Shown here: positions 1 to 8,231 of the stretch, piece by piece
Numbering within the stretch: the first letter of the stretch is position 1
Layout of the letters: each line of letters starts with the position of its first letter
Assembly (NCBI GenBank): GCA_947311435.1
Contig: CAMZKT010000069.1
Location: 1-32,167, forward strand
From: an uncultured Desulfocapsa sp.
GTDB lineage: Bacteria; Desulfobacterota; Desulfobulbia; Desulfobulbales; Desulfocapsaceae
Direction: 5' to 3'
DNA: 32,167 nucleotides
Notes under the pieces: model-generated
Database searches by the model: none
Told to the model about the DNA's origin: nothing
The model's input: only the letters and a program-made list of their open reading frames with translations
Translations under genes and position numbers: made by a program

Positions 1-14
1 ACGATAACAAAAAA
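1..14 (+). promoter_or_regulatory. possible sigma-28 -10 element of the flagellin gene, cut by the window edge
   Basis: The window opens with ACGATAA, which matches six of seven bases of the sigma-28 -10 core CCGATAA. It lies about 85 bases before the flagellin start, a plausible place for a FliA promoter. The matching TAAA-type -35 element would lie outside the window, so the call rests on half a promoter. Confidence 0.3.
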
Positions 15-95
15 TAAGGTTTTACAGCAGTACCGTTTTTCACAGGGCAAGGATGCCCGAACATATCCCAAAACGAATATTCAAGGAGGAATATC

Positions 96-1667
96 ATGGG
101 TCTTAGTATAAACACAAACGTAATGTCTCTCAATGCTCAACGAAACTTGGGCAAATCCCAGAATGACCTGTCGAAATCAATGCAGCGTCTTTCATCCGGT
201 CTTCGCATCAACTCAGCAAAAGATGATGCTGCCGGTCTTGCAATCTCAGATCGTATGACCTCGCAAATCCGCGGTCTGAATCAGGCGGTAAGAAACTCCA
301 ACGATGGTATATCCCTTGCGCAAACCGCAGAAGGTGCGCTTCAGGAAACCACTAACATTCTTCAACGTATGCGTGAGCTGTCTGTCCAGTCGGCAAACGA
401 TACAAACAGTGCTTCGGACAGATCTTCCCTGCAGGCTGAGGTGAACCAGCTCAAGCAGGAAATGACACGTATTTCTGATACCACATCCTTTAATGGAAAG
501 AACCTGCTCGACGGAAGTATGACATCGGCCCAGTTCCAGGTTGGTGCCAATGCCAACCAGACGATTTCTTTTGGTATTGAGTCTGCTAAAGCTGCTGACC
601 TCGGAAGTAACATCCTGACCTCAACAAATGATGATGCAACAGGAATTCAAGCTGCTACTCCTGCAGCAACCGACACCAGTGGTGGAAATAACGTAACTGC
701 ACAAACACTGACAATTGTAGGCCCGGAAGGATCCGGAACTGTTGATGTTGCTCTTAATGCCAGTGCAAATGCTATCGTCGGCAAAGTAAATGAAGCCACT
801 GCCACCACTGGAGTGGAAGCAACGGCTCTGACAACAGCCACTTTGTCTGATCTTTCAGCAGACGGTACAGTTTCTTTCGATCTGCAGGGAACCAACAGTA
901 CAGCAGTTGGTATCAGTGCTACTGTCACCACAGACAACCTCTCATCCCTGGCACAGGCCATAAATGATCAGGCTGGAACAACGGGTATCACTGCCAAGTT
1001 GAGCGGCGACAACAAAAGTATAGAGCTGACTCAGGCATCGGGTCATGATATAAAAGTTGCCGATTTCGTACACAGTGCGGCAGGAGAGGCTGGCACAACT
1101 GCGACCATGAATGTTACTGGTAGCCAAACAAATGATTCTACCGGTGTTGCACTTAATCCTGTAACCTTAACAGATACTGCTACAGCAGCGGGTACACCTG
1201 ATAATAACTCTGCCAATAACGACTCAACAGTAGTTGGAGGTGAGATCTCTTTTTCCTCTTCCGGTTCTTTCAATGTAAGTACTGATGCAATTGCTACGGC
1301 TGGTTCTCTCTTTAACAATACAGTTGCCGGGGGAGCAAATGTCAGTACTTTAAGTTCCATAGACAATGTGGATATCACAACCGTCGAAGGTTCGGCAAAT
1401 GCCATCCAGTCCATAGATGGGGCCTTAATGCAGGTAGACAACATGCGCGGTGAGCTCGGTGCGGTTCAAAACCGTTTTGAATCAACCATCGCCAACCTGT
1501 CCAATGTTTCAGAAAACCTTTCTGCGGCGCGTAGTCGAATCCTCGATGCGGATATCGCCCAGGAAACTTCTGCAATGACCAAGAATAATATCCTGCAGCA
1601 GGCTGGTGTTTCCATCCTTGCCCAGGCAAACCAGGCTCCTCAGCTGGCCTTGTCACTGCTTGGCTAA
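96..1667 (+). CDS. fliC: flagellin
   Basis: This is the flagellar filament subunit, exported by the flagellar type III system and polymerised outside the cell. The N-terminus ([18 protein letters not shown], then [19 protein letters not shown] at about residues 33-51) and the C-terminus ([19 protein letters not shown], ending [12 protein letters not shown]) are the conserved D0/D1 helices. At 523 residues it is longer than a minimal flagellin of about 280. The extra length is a Thr/Ser/Ala-rich surface insert at about residues 180-420, which appears to hold flagellin-IN type repeats (around [19 protein letters not shown]). It contains no cysteine. The start is fixed by a strong AAGGAGG seven bases upstream. 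It leads the late flagellar block; flaG, fliD and fliS follow on the same strand. Confidence 0.97.
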   Translation: MGLSINTNVMSLNAQRNLGKSQNDLSKSMQRLSSGLRINSAKDDAAGLAISDRMTSQIRGLNQAVRNSNDGISLAQTAEGALQETTNILQRMRELSVQSANDTNSASDRSSLQAEVNQLKQEMTRISDTTSFNGKNLLDGSMTSAQFQVGANANQTISFGIESAKAADLGSNILTSTNDDATGIQAATPAATDTSGGNNVTAQTLTIVGPEGSGTVDVALNASANAIVGKVNEATATTGVEATALTTATLSDLSADGTVSFDLQGTNSTAVGISATVTTDNLSSLAQAINDQAGTTGITAKLSGDNKSIELTQASGHDIKVADFVHSAAGEAGTTATMNVTGSQTNDSTGVALNPVTLTDTATAAGTPDNNSANNDSTVVGGEISFSSSGSFNVSTDAIATAGSLFNNTVAGGANVSTLSSIDNVDITTVEGSANAIQSIDGALMQVDNMRGELGAVQNRFESTIANLSNVSENLSAARSRILDADIAQETSAMTKNNILQQAGVSILAQANQAPQLALSLLG

Positions 1668-1685
1668 TTTTCTTTCATCCTTTTC

Positions 1686-1717
1686 CCTCACGGGGGTGGC
1701 TTGCCATCCCTGTGAGG
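1686..1717 (+). terminator. stem-loop after flagellin, possible terminator or mRNA 3' end
   Basis: CCTCAC at 1686-1691 pairs with GTGAGG at 1712-1717, and the inner GG/TGG and CCA/CC bases extend the stem around a small loop. It sits 18 bases after the flagellin stop, as expected for a highly expressed transcript end. No T-run follows, so it may stabilise or process the mRNA rather than act as an intrinsic terminator. Confidence 0.5.
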
Positions 1718-1781
1718 CCATTGCATGTTTACCACAGCAGAAAACCAACCAATGTTAAACCTTCCATGGAAGGAGGAAACA

Positions 1782-2132
1782 ATGAATATTGAAGCATTAG
1801 CCAGCACTGGCAACACCAGTCAGATGCGATCCCCAACAGCAGAACAGGTTGACACCCAGCGAAAAGACAAGGAAAAGGCATCCGACACGCCCCAGGCATC
1901 GTCTTCTGAAAAAAAAGTTCAACCTGAAGAGCTCCTCAGTCAGATTAAGTCCGTCACCGAAGATGGTTTGTATAGTGTTCGTTTCGAAAGAGACGACAAC
2001 ACGGAACTTATCGTTAAAATATTTGACAACGAGACAGAAGAAGTGATCCGTCAAATACCCGCTGAAGAAATGTTACAATTACGGGAAACACTTGATGAAT
2101 TACGTGGAAATATCGTCGACGTTCAGGGTTAA
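1782..2132 (+). CDS. flaG: FlaG family flagellar protein
   Basis: FlaG proteins are small proteins encoded beside flagellin and the filament cap and affect filament length; their biochemical role is poorly defined. The C-terminal half (GLYSVRFERDDNTELIVKIFDNETEEVIRQIPAEEMLQLRETL) has the family signature: a beta-rich segment with IVKIFD and then VIRQIPAEE. The N-terminus is polar, charged and low in complexity (QRKDKEKASDT). I chose the ATG at 1782 (116 aa) because GGAAGGAGG lies just upstream. An in-frame ATG at 1725 would add 19 residues without a good ribosome site and would lie close to the flagellin stem-loop. Confidence 0.9.
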   Translation: MNIEALASTGNTSQMRSPTAEQVDTQRKDKEKASDTPQASSSEKKVQPEELLSQIKSVTEDGLYSVRFERDDNTELIVKIFDNETEEVIRQIPAEEMLQLRETLDELRGNIVDVQG

Positions 2133-2223
2133 ATTCCTCCTGCACAGACACTGTCAATCAACACGACGTTGTTTTATTTTCTTTCAACAGCTTGGATACG
2201 TTCAGAAAAAGTAGAGGTACATT

Positions 2224-3684
2224 ATGTCCGATGTAACATTTAGCGGCCTTGCCACAGGAATGGACACCGATTCCATTGTCAGCCAGTTGATGGATATCGA
2301 ACGGCTTCCAATCGACCGACTTGAAGCCAAGAAAACATCGGAAAAGAAAAAACTCGATGCCTACGCACAATTTAAATCCATTATTGATGATTTAAAAGAT
2401 GCCGCAGGAGCCATGACTCTCACCAGCCAGGTACGAACCAGTAAAATAAATCTCAGCTCGGAGGCTGCCTACACGGCGACATCGAGCAATGCGATCAGTG
2501 GCAGTTATGATATTTCCGTGGCACAACTCTCGCAGGTGCAAAAAAATGTCAGCGAAGGTTGGGCCTCCAATACCGACTCACTTCTTGGCACTGGTACATT
2601 CACCATTAATGGGACGGATATAACTATCACGGAATCCAACAATTCACTTGCCGGTCTGACAGAAGCCATAAACCAGATATCAGAGACAACCGGAGTAACT
2701 GCCACAATCATCAACAATGGCAGTGATACCGACCCGTATCACCTTGTTTTTACAGGAACCGACTCTTCCAAGTCCTTTACAATCAGCAGTAACCTTGAAG
2801 ATGCGACCGCCAATCCAATCGCCTTTAACACCACCCAGGCACAAACTGCTCAACAGGCTGTTGCATTTATTGATGGGATTAAGGTTGTCAGCGACACCAA
2901 TACCATTAGCGGTGCCATAAATGGGATCACGCTTAACCTGAACGAGCTGAGCCAAACAAGCTATGCCGGCACCGCAGAAACAGGTGTGGATCCCTGGGAC
3001 TGGGCCGACCCGCCGGTTTACAAAACAGACCAGATGCGCGTTGAACCCGACACCGACGCTCTCAAGGAAAAGGTCACCACATTTGTCAGCAGCTACAACA
3101 AGGCCATGGAGTGGATTCTTTCGGGCTATGCAGAATTTGGCGGCGCAACGTCCACCACTAAAGAAGACGGGACTGAAGAAGAGCTCCTGGGTACTGTTCT
3201 TCGCGGTGATTCATCCATTAACAGCATAAAAAGAGGCCTGCAGTCTCTGCTTAGCAACCCCATTGATACCAGTGGCCCTTTAAAAGTTCTCTCCCAGCTT
3301 GGTATCACCACCCAGGCGGATGGTACCCTTCATCAGGACAACAGTAAACTTGATGCTGCGTTACAGGACAACTACGAGGCAACTGTCCACCTGCTCTCCG
3401 GTGAAGGAGAAGTGGATGGAGTAATGAAGAACTTCAACTACTACCTCCTTGACATAACCAGTGGGACAGATGGTTTCTATGCTGCAAAAAAGAAAAGCTA
3501 CGACAGTACAGTAAATCGCATAGACGACCATATAGTTAGGATGGAACCACGGATGGCACTCAAAGAGAAAACATTACGTGCACAGTTCCTTGCCATGGAG
3601 CAGTTGGTCAGTGGCTTTAACGCACAGGGCAGTTTCCTCACCCAACAAATGGATATGCTCTCCAACATGATTTCAGGAAAATGA
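2224..3684 (+). CDS. fliD: flagellar filament capping protein FliD (HAP2)
   Basis: FliD forms the cap at the filament tip and guides flagellin assembly. At 486 aa it has the usual length. The N-terminal FliD_N region (FSGLATGMDTDSIVSQLMDIERLPIDRLEAKK) is typical. A flagellin-IN-like segment lies at about residues 120-180 (AINQISETTGVTATI). The C-terminal FliD_C coiled-coil region (VTTFVSSYNKAMEWI to LVSGFNAQGSFLTQQMDMLSNM) is intact. It follows flaG by 91 bases and shares an ATGA overlap with fliS, so the two are translationally coupled, and FliS-family chaperones serve the same export stage. The start has a modest AGAGG ribosome site. Confidence 0.96.
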   Translation: MSDVTFSGLATGMDTDSIVSQLMDIERLPIDRLEAKKTSEKKKLDAYAQFKSIIDDLKDAAGAMTLTSQVRTSKINLSSEAAYTATSSNAISGSYDISVAQLSQVQKNVSEGWASNTDSLLGTGTFTINGTDITITESNNSLAGLTEAINQISETTGVTATIINNGSDTDPYHLVFTGTDSSKSFTISSNLEDATANPIAFNTTQAQTAQQAVAFIDGIKVVSDTNTISGAINGITLNLNELSQTSYAGTAETGVDPWDWADPPVYKTDQMRVEPDTDALKEKVTTFVSSYNKAMEWILSGYAEFGGATSTTKEDGTEEELLGTVLRGDSSINSIKRGLQSLLSNPIDTSGPLKVLSQLGITTQADGTLHQDNSKLDAALQDNYEATVHLLSGEGEVDGVMKNFNYYLLDITSGTDGFYAAKKKSYDSTVNRIDDHIVRMEPRMALKEKTLRAQFLAMEQLVSGFNAQGSFLTQQMDMLSNMISGK

Positions 3685-4130
3685 TAATGAATCCCTACGC
3701 CCAACAAAAACAGTACAGTCAGAATTCCATAGAGATGGCATCGCAGGAGCAGATTCTCATCATGCTCTACGATGGCGCAATTCGTTTTATCCGGCAGGCC
3801 ATCACTGCCAGTGAGGCCCATGACATCACTGAAAAACTTGGGAGAATAAGTAAAGTTTTTGCTATTATCGTGGAGTTTTCCAACACACTCAACCATGATG
3901 TCGGCGGCCAAATAGCTGCCGACCTGGACGGTTTATATCAATTTATGCTGAGAGAACTGGGTAAAGCCAGAAAAGAAAAAGGGGAAGAAAGTCTTCGTGT
4001 TGTTGAAGGATTGCTGGTGGATCTACGAAAAACCTGGGGGGAAGCCATTGTCATCAGCAAAAAGGAAAGTGCCGGAAAGAAAAGCAGCATCCCGGATAGA
4101 ACATTCAAAACTCTTGCGGTGGCAGGGTAA
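3681..4130 (+). CDS. fliS: flagellar export chaperone FliS
   Basis: FliS binds the C-terminus of unpolymerised flagellin in the cytoplasm and hands it to the export gate. The N-terminus (MNPYAQQKQYSQNSIEMASQEQILIMLYDGAIRFIRQA) is the family hallmark, and the all-helical layout and 149-aa length fit. The start overlaps the fliD stop in an ATGA motif at 3681. A second in-frame ATG at 3687 would give a two-residue shorter protein beginning MNPYAQ, and either is possible. The last 20 or so residues (SKKESAGKKSSIPDRTF) are basic and look disordered. Confidence 0.95.
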   Translation: MIMNPYAQQKQYSQNSIEMASQEQILIMLYDGAIRFIRQAITASEAHDITEKLGRISKVFAIIVEFSNTLNHDVGGQIAADLDGLYQFMLRELGKARKEKGEESLRVVEGLLVDLRKTWGEAIVISKKESAGKKSSIPDRTFKTLAVAG

Positions 4131-4137
4131 TAACACC

Positions 4138-4557
4138 ATGACAAAGAATAAAAAAACAGTTCAAGATCTACTGCAGACGTCAATTTCCCAGTACACTGAG
4201 ATTTCACAGTTAATGGAAAACCTCGCACAGCCCGAAAACAGTCCGAGTATGGCGGAACTTTCCATGCTTGGAGAAAATATTCTTGAAAAACAGAACATTG
4301 CCATGGAAACTGACAAAGATCTGATGAGCCTCCTGCCCGATACTCTGTCAGATCCGGCAGTAGCCAGCAAAAACAAAATACGAACGGGATTGTTAAAGAA
4401 GATCATACAAATTAACCAGGGTATCACCTCGAATTTTTCCAATATCCACTCTCTGATGGACAGTGAACTTCGGCATTTAAGGAAAGGCCGGTCGGCCATG
4501 CTGGGGTATCAACAGTTGGCAGGCAAACCTGGTAAAAACCTTAACAATACCTTATGA
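4138..4557 (+). CDS. small helical protein, FliT/FlgN-like flagellar chaperone candidate
   Basis: The 139-residue protein is almost wholly alpha-helical by inspection, with no signal peptide and no membrane segment. It has a heptad-like helix in its middle (LLKKIIQINQGITSNFSNIHSLM) and a basic C-terminal stretch (ELRHLRKGRSAMLGYQQL) that recalls the end of FlgN/FliT-type chaperones. The family cannot be proved by eye. Position is the stronger argument: it starts seven bases after fliS and overlaps the next small gene by ATGA. A longer in-frame reading from 3997 runs inside fliS and has no ribosome site, so I took the ATG at 4138. FliT or FlgN normally sits in this place. Confidence 0.6.
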   Translation: MTKNKKTVQDLLQTSISQYTEISQLMENLAQPENSPSMAELSMLGENILEKQNIAMETDKDLMSLLPDTLSDPAVASKNKIRTGLLKKIIQINQGITSNFSNIHSLMDSELRHLRKGRSAMLGYQQLAGKPGKNLNNTL

Positions 4558-4907
4558 AAAATATAGAGGATCTCTTCCGGGAAAGTAGCAACCAATACCT
4601 GTATTTGGAGAACGAGGCCACCAGCCTTGGCAAAAAGATGATATGCCTTTCTCCGGATGAGATACTCAGTCGCTGTGAATGTCTGGGGAAGCTGCACAGA
4701 GAGCAAATAAAAGTTGATTCTTTTATTATGGGAATCATAACCGATTGTGGCCCTGAAATACTTCGCGAACCTTTTATCTACGAATACAAAGAGGCTCTTG
4801 ACAGTGCGCTTGAGGCCTTGGATGTGATCTCCCTGCAAGCTGGCAAACTTTTACAAACTCTCAACTCTTCCAAACCTTCTTTACCGACAAAGCATATTCG
4901 CGCCTGA
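4554..4907 (+). CDS. small helical protein of the fliDS operon, unknown
   Basis: I do not recognise this 117-residue protein. It is acidic, cytoplasmic and helical (SSNQYLYLENEATSLGKKM, then PFIYEYKEALDSALEALDVISLQAGKLLQTL). It starts inside the stop codon of the preceding gene (ATGA overlap), so it is made from the same message as FliS and the FlgN/FliT-like protein. Its size and fold type would suit a second export chaperone or a flagellar assembly factor; this is inference from context only. The reading frame is firm because of the coupling and because it spans its segment without an alternative frame. Confidence 0.6.
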   Translation: MKNIEDLFRESSNQYLYLENEATSLGKKMICLSPDEILSRCECLGKLHREQIKVDSFIMGIITDCGPEILREPFIYEYKEALDSALEALDVISLQAGKLLQTLNSSKPSLPTKHIRA

Positions 4908-4950
4908 CCTTCTATCAGCAGTCAGTATTCTTCCACCATGCCGGCTTAAC

Positions 4951-4977
4951 TAAAGTTTTTTTCTATTCTCTCGACAC
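4951..4977 (+). promoter_or_regulatory. candidate sigma-28 (FliA) promoter of the PilZ/FliK-like block
   Basis: TAAAGTTT at 4951-4958 is identical to the enteric sigma-28 -35 consensus. Eleven bases later CTCGACAC (4970-4977) lies where GCCGATAA is expected and keeps the central CGA, but only four of eight bases match. The spacing is exact. The pair sits 85 bases before the first PilZ gene, in the 154-base gap between the two flagellar blocks. Confidence 0.45.
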
Positions 4978-5061
4978 AAATTATTAAAAATGATAAATTT
5001 TACCTTATTGATTGTCCGTGTTGAATAAAAACTCCTCTTCTTTTTCAAATAAGGATATCCA

Positions 5062-5751
5062 GTGACTGAAAATAATGAACTTCTCAAAAACATTTCCGAC
5101 GACAAACCGGTTCGACTCTTTCTCCCCGTAACGGATTCTGACGACAGGCTCCTGATTCCATGCATTTTAAAAAAAATGCAGAACGGTCACTTCCAGTTAC
5201 TGTTTGTTCCCGGCTCTCTTCCCGTGGAAAAGGTAGACATGAACACCTCCTGCCTCATCAACATTGATCTTGGCGGAAAAAGTGTCTCACTAGAAAGTAA
5301 AATAATCGATATCAGCAATAGCCAAACTCTGGAGATGGTTCCACAGAAGAGCATTAGCCACGAACAGATGCGGGAATATTTCAGAGTTGACTGTACAATT
5401 CCCATAATGTTATCTTCAATAGTTCCTGAAGCATTTGCCACAAAAGAAGACAACTGGAAGATCCCGGGAACCACCGTGGATCTCAGCGGCGCCGGACTTC
5501 GTGCAAGTTTCTCACAGGAGCCGCCGGCCGACACCCAGGTAAGGATTGAGTTGGCATTGCCAAGTACAGAAACCAACATTGTTCAAACTCTGGCCTCCCC
5601 CGTTCGGATAACACAGCTCACAGAAAAACTCTGGGATGCAGCCTATCAATTTGATGTGATAGAAGATGAAGATCAGGACGCCATCATAGGGTGTTGTCTT
5701 ATTGAACAGAGACGTTTACTTCGTTTAAAGGTAAAAGTAAAAAAATACTGA
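5062..5751 (+). CDS. PilZ domain protein, YcgR-like c-di-GMP receptor (first of a tandem pair)
   Basis: The protein (229 aa) has a YcgR-like N-terminal beta-rich domain (about residues 10-100) and a C-terminal PilZ domain. The c-di-GMP binding signatures are both present: RxxxR as R104-EYF-R108, and DLSGAG at 140-145. PilZ proteins of this build sense cyclic di-GMP and slow or redirect the flagellar motor, and the flagellar neighbours agree. It begins with GTG, preceded by AAGGAT at 5051-5056; no in-frame ATG lies near. The next gene is a paralogue with the same architecture 54 bases downstream. The target on the motor is not evident from the sequence. Confidence 0.85.
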   Translation: MTENNELLKNISDDKPVRLFLPVTDSDDRLLIPCILKKMQNGHFQLLFVPGSLPVEKVDMNTSCLINIDLGGKSVSLESKIIDISNSQTLEMVPQKSISHEQMREYFRVDCTIPIMLSSIVPEAFATKEDNWKIPGTTVDLSGAGLRASFSQEPPADTQVRIELALPSTETNIVQTLASPVRITQLTEKLWDAAYQFDVIEDEDQDAIIGCCLIEQRRLLRLKVKVKKY

Positions 5752-5805
5752 TTGCTCAAGACATCCGGGCAGCGACAGACACAAGTAACTTGAAAGGAAA
5801 GTGCA

Positions 5806-6486
5806 TTGACTGCTTCTATAGCTGAAACAATAAAAATGTTATCCGACAGCGATTCGGCAAAGATTGATATTCCAACCATTGACGGCCCAAGGGTTCGTTT
5901 AAACTGCATTTACAAAGAATCTGAATCACCTGCCTTCTTCCTGGTTTTCCCGCCTAAACGACTTCCAGATGATATTGACATGAATAAATCATGTCCTGTC
6001 TCCATTAATAATGGAGATAAAGCACTAACTCTCAGTGCAGAGATCGTTGAGATAAAGGGCGACAGGACAATGGAATTGGTGGCGAGAAAAAAGCTTTCCC
6101 CCGAAAGTCTGCGCGAGTTCTTCCGTGTCGATACCAGGGTTCCTGTTCATGCCCGCTTCCACCCGCCATCGCTTAATGACCAGAGACGTCGATGGTCGCT
6201 TGACGGATGGACATTAAATCTTTCTGGAAGTGGAGCCTTAACCGTTCTTCCTGAAGAACCCAAAACCAGGAACAAAATAGAACTCTTTATACACGTCGAC
6301 GCCAAAAGCCCCATAGAATGTCTTGCCCATATCGTAACAATAAAACATATTCGCAGAGCCGTTTACCAGGTGTCTTTTCATTTCGACGACATATCGCAAA
6401 AAGACAAAGATTCCATTATTTCGTTTTGTCTTAAAGAACAGAGAAATCAACTGCGGAATCAGATACAAACCGTGGACGACCAGTGA
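5806..6486 (+). CDS. PilZ domain protein, YcgR-like c-di-GMP receptor (second of a tandem pair)
   Basis: This 226-aa paralogue of the preceding protein shares the pattern DIDMNKSC, then LREFFRVDTRVPV, then TLNLSGSGAL. The c-di-GMP contacts are intact: R103 and R107 (RxxxR) and N138-LSGSG-143. I read the start as TTG at 5806, with AAAGGA at 5793-5798 upstream; the first in-frame ATG (5836) would remove ten residues. Sequence divergence from the first copy is large outside the motifs, so the duplication is old and the two may act on different partners or respond to different c-di-GMP levels (inference). Confidence 0.83.
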   Translation: MTASIAETIKMLSDSDSAKIDIPTIDGPRVRLNCIYKESESPAFFLVFPPKRLPDDIDMNKSCPVSINNGDKALTLSAEIVEIKGDRTMELVARKKLSPESLREFFRVDTRVPVHARFHPPSLNDQRRRWSLDGWTLNLSGSGALTVLPEEPKTRNKIELFIHVDAKSPIECLAHIVTIKHIRRAVYQVSFHFDDISQKDKDSIISFCLKEQRNQLRNQIQTVDDQ

Positions 6487-6605
6487 CTGACCTACTCCGT
6501 ATAACCAGTACTCCTGAAACACACATATACCATGCGACACTGAAGCTATAACATACGTATAGAAACCAACAGTTAAGATCGTTTTCCTTTTCCAGGAAGA
6601 GTAGT

Positions 6606-7649
6606 ATGGATACAATCAACCCGCTCTCACCCATTAAGTCTGTTGGAACTGCAACTTCTGATACAAGCGGAAGACAGCAATTTCAACAACAGGGAACACC
6701 CGGAAAAATTATAACAGCAACGGTTCTTGAATCTGCCGGCAATAACAAGGTTTACCTCAATATATCCGGTAAGAAAATTCTTGCTGGCGGTGACAAGGTA
6801 TCCCTGCAGCCAGGAACCAGGCTTAACCTGGAAATTCTTGCCACACAACCCGTACTTGAGCTGAAGATTGTTTCTAAAACCCCAGAAGTATTGTTTGGGA
6901 AGACATTGACGCTCCTGGGAAACAATCTTGATATCAGCTCACTTTTTCAAGTATTAAAGGGTGATGTATCTCCCCTCCCAACCCCTCTTAGCACTACCGC
7001 CCGTAATACAATTCAAAACTTTTACCACCTTCAACACAGCGTCACCGGCAAGGAAGGTGCTGGAGCACAATTACAGCAGGTCATCAACAGGCTTGGTCTT
7101 ACTCTTGAATCTACATTAGCAAAAGGGAATTCTGATACTGCCGGGAAAACCTTGAAGGCTGCACTCCTGGAAATCTCTTCAATTCTACGAGAAGGTGGTT
7201 CTATTGCAGGTACTGCCAACAAGTTGCTGGGTACACTTGAACTGTTCCAACTGGCACAGCTTCGTCTATCCACAGAAAACCTTCTGCTGTTTCCACTTCC
7301 ACTCCCGTTCTTGAATAACGGATACCTGCTAGTTGAACAGGATCAAGAGACAACTCAGACAAAACAAAGAACTGATATGCTTCGTTTTTCCCTTCATCTG
7401 AGTTTAGATGCTTTGGGAGATATCAAAATCTCCTTCCTTCAGACAAGTGAGGGGCTGTATATACAATTTTCCTGTGATTCCCCTGAAAAGAAAAAGTTTG
7501 CCATGGACTCACAGGAAGAGTTAAAAGAGATCATCAGCAATAAAAAAATCCTCGGCCTGAGTTTCACTGATACTGCTGAGAACCCTGTGGATGACCTTAT
7601 CCGTCGCCTTGTTCCCAGTGGGGAATCCATGCTTAATATGAGAGTATAA
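6606..7649 (+). CDS. flagellar hook-length control FliK-like protein
   Basis: The N-terminal half of this 347-aa protein carries a small beta domain (ITATVLESAGNNKVYLNISGKKI to LKIVSKTPEVLFG, about residues 36-95). A helical middle follows. The C-terminal part (MLRFSLHLSLDALGDIKISFLQ, about 258-325) matches the layout of the FliK C-terminal domain that contacts FlhB: a leucine-rich strand, an LG turn, and a further hydrophobic strand. The next gene encodes an FlhB C-terminal homologue nine bases downstream, which fits a substrate-switch pair. It is shorter and more ordered than classical FliK and lacks a long Pro/Gln-rich ruler, so it may be a divergent paralogue rather than the main hook ruler. 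The start ATG has GAAGAG upstream. Confidence 0.65.
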   Translation: MDTINPLSPIKSVGTATSDTSGRQQFQQQGTPGKIITATVLESAGNNKVYLNISGKKILAGGDKVSLQPGTRLNLEILATQPVLELKIVSKTPEVLFGKTLTLLGNNLDISSLFQVLKGDVSPLPTPLSTTARNTIQNFYHLQHSVTGKEGAGAQLQQVINRLGLTLESTLAKGNSDTAGKTLKAALLEISSILREGGSIAGTANKLLGTLELFQLAQLRLSTENLLLFPLPLPFLNNGYLLVEQDQETTQTKQRTDMLRFSLHLSLDALGDIKISFLQTSEGLYIQFSCDSPEKKKFAMDSQEELKEIISNKKILGLSFTDTAENPVDDLIRRLVPSGESMLNMRV

Positions 7650-7657
7650 AATAATCC

Positions 7658-7942
7658 ATGGCTAAGAAAGGGCTGGAAAAAGCAGTTGCTATCCTCTATG
7701 ATTCACAAGAGTCATCGTCTCCTAAAGTCATAGCATCAGGCAAGGGAGAAGTTGCAAAAAAAATAATTGAGACCGCAAGAGAAGCCGGTGTTCATATTCA
7801 GGAAGATGTCAATCTTGTAGAATTACTTTCCAAAATTGATCTTGGTGAAGAAATCCCTGCCGAATTATATCAGACCGTGGCCGAAGTATTAGCCTTCGTC
7901 TATAAAGTCAATGATAAGTTTAAGAACAAAATTCAATCCTGA
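7658..7942 (+). CDS. FlhB C-terminal domain homologue (FhlB/YlqH type)
   Basis: The 94 residues align with the cytoplasmic domain of the type III export switch FlhB/YscU: KAVAILYDSQESSSPKVIASGKGEVAKKIIETAREAGVHIQEDVNLVELLSKIDLGEEIPAELYQTVAEVLAFVY. The membrane part of FlhB is absent, and so is the NPTH autocleavage motif, which lies just before this segment in FlhB; the protein corresponds roughly to the released FlhB-CC fragment. Stand-alone copies of this domain occur in many flagellated bacteria. It follows the FliK-like gene by nine bases, so both are likely co-translated and may act together in export specificity. Confidence 0.88.
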   Translation: MAKKGLEKAVAILYDSQESSSPKVIASGKGEVAKKIIETAREAGVHIQEDVNLVELLSKIDLGEEIPAELYQTVAEVLAFVYKVNDKFKNKIQS

Positions 7943-7969
7943 ACTCCATAAAACGATTGGCTATCAACT

Positions 7970-8002
7970 GATGGCGTTGTAAAAACTCTTCATTTGCTTC
8001 GT
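7970..8002 (-). repeat. truncated copy of repeat family C (CTCGTAAAAA element)
   Basis: The segment TGATGGCGTTGTAAAAACTC and the following CTTCATTTGCTTCGT are the reverse complement of the right end of the complete copy at 27268-27411, with a few substitutions. The rest of the element is missing, so this is a remnant in opposite orientation, 27 bases after the FlhB-like gene. Confidence 0.7.
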
Positions 8003-8052
8003 CGAGTGTATCGTAAACTCAAAGTCTAAACCTTGCTGTTATTACAAAATCT

Positions 8053-8202
8053 GTAACTGTCAGGTGGCACCTGCATTTAGCCAGGCCACAGGACTGTAAC
8101 TGTTTAGGAGTGCCCTATATTCGTCCATTTGATCCTTCGAAGCGTATTATGATACTCGAGAAGGATCAAATGGGCGAAGATGGGATGCTCCTGAACAGTT
8201 AC
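8053..8202 (+). repeat. GTAAC hairpin element, family A, variant core
   Basis: GTAACTGTTTAGGAG (8096-8110) and CTCCTGAACAGTTAC (8188-8202) form 15-bp ends with one mismatch. Inside, an 18-bp arm at about 8120-8137 (TTCGTCCATTTGATCCTT) pairs with AAGGATCAAATGGGCGAA with one mismatch, so the whole 107 bases fold as one long hairpin. A further GTAACTGTCAGG lies 43 bases before the left end (8053), as in the other family A copies. The ends and overall length match the copies at 22648 and 31974, but the core does not. It lies 29 bases upstream of the metallopeptidase gene. Confidence 0.8.
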
Positions 8203-8231
8203 CAAAACCTTAACATTTCCTGGGGTAAATT

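Noticed and set aside
1043-1444. 133-codon minus-strand frame inside flagellin
   Set aside because: It is a shadow of the low-complexity flagellin insert; codon pattern and motifs belong to the plus strand.
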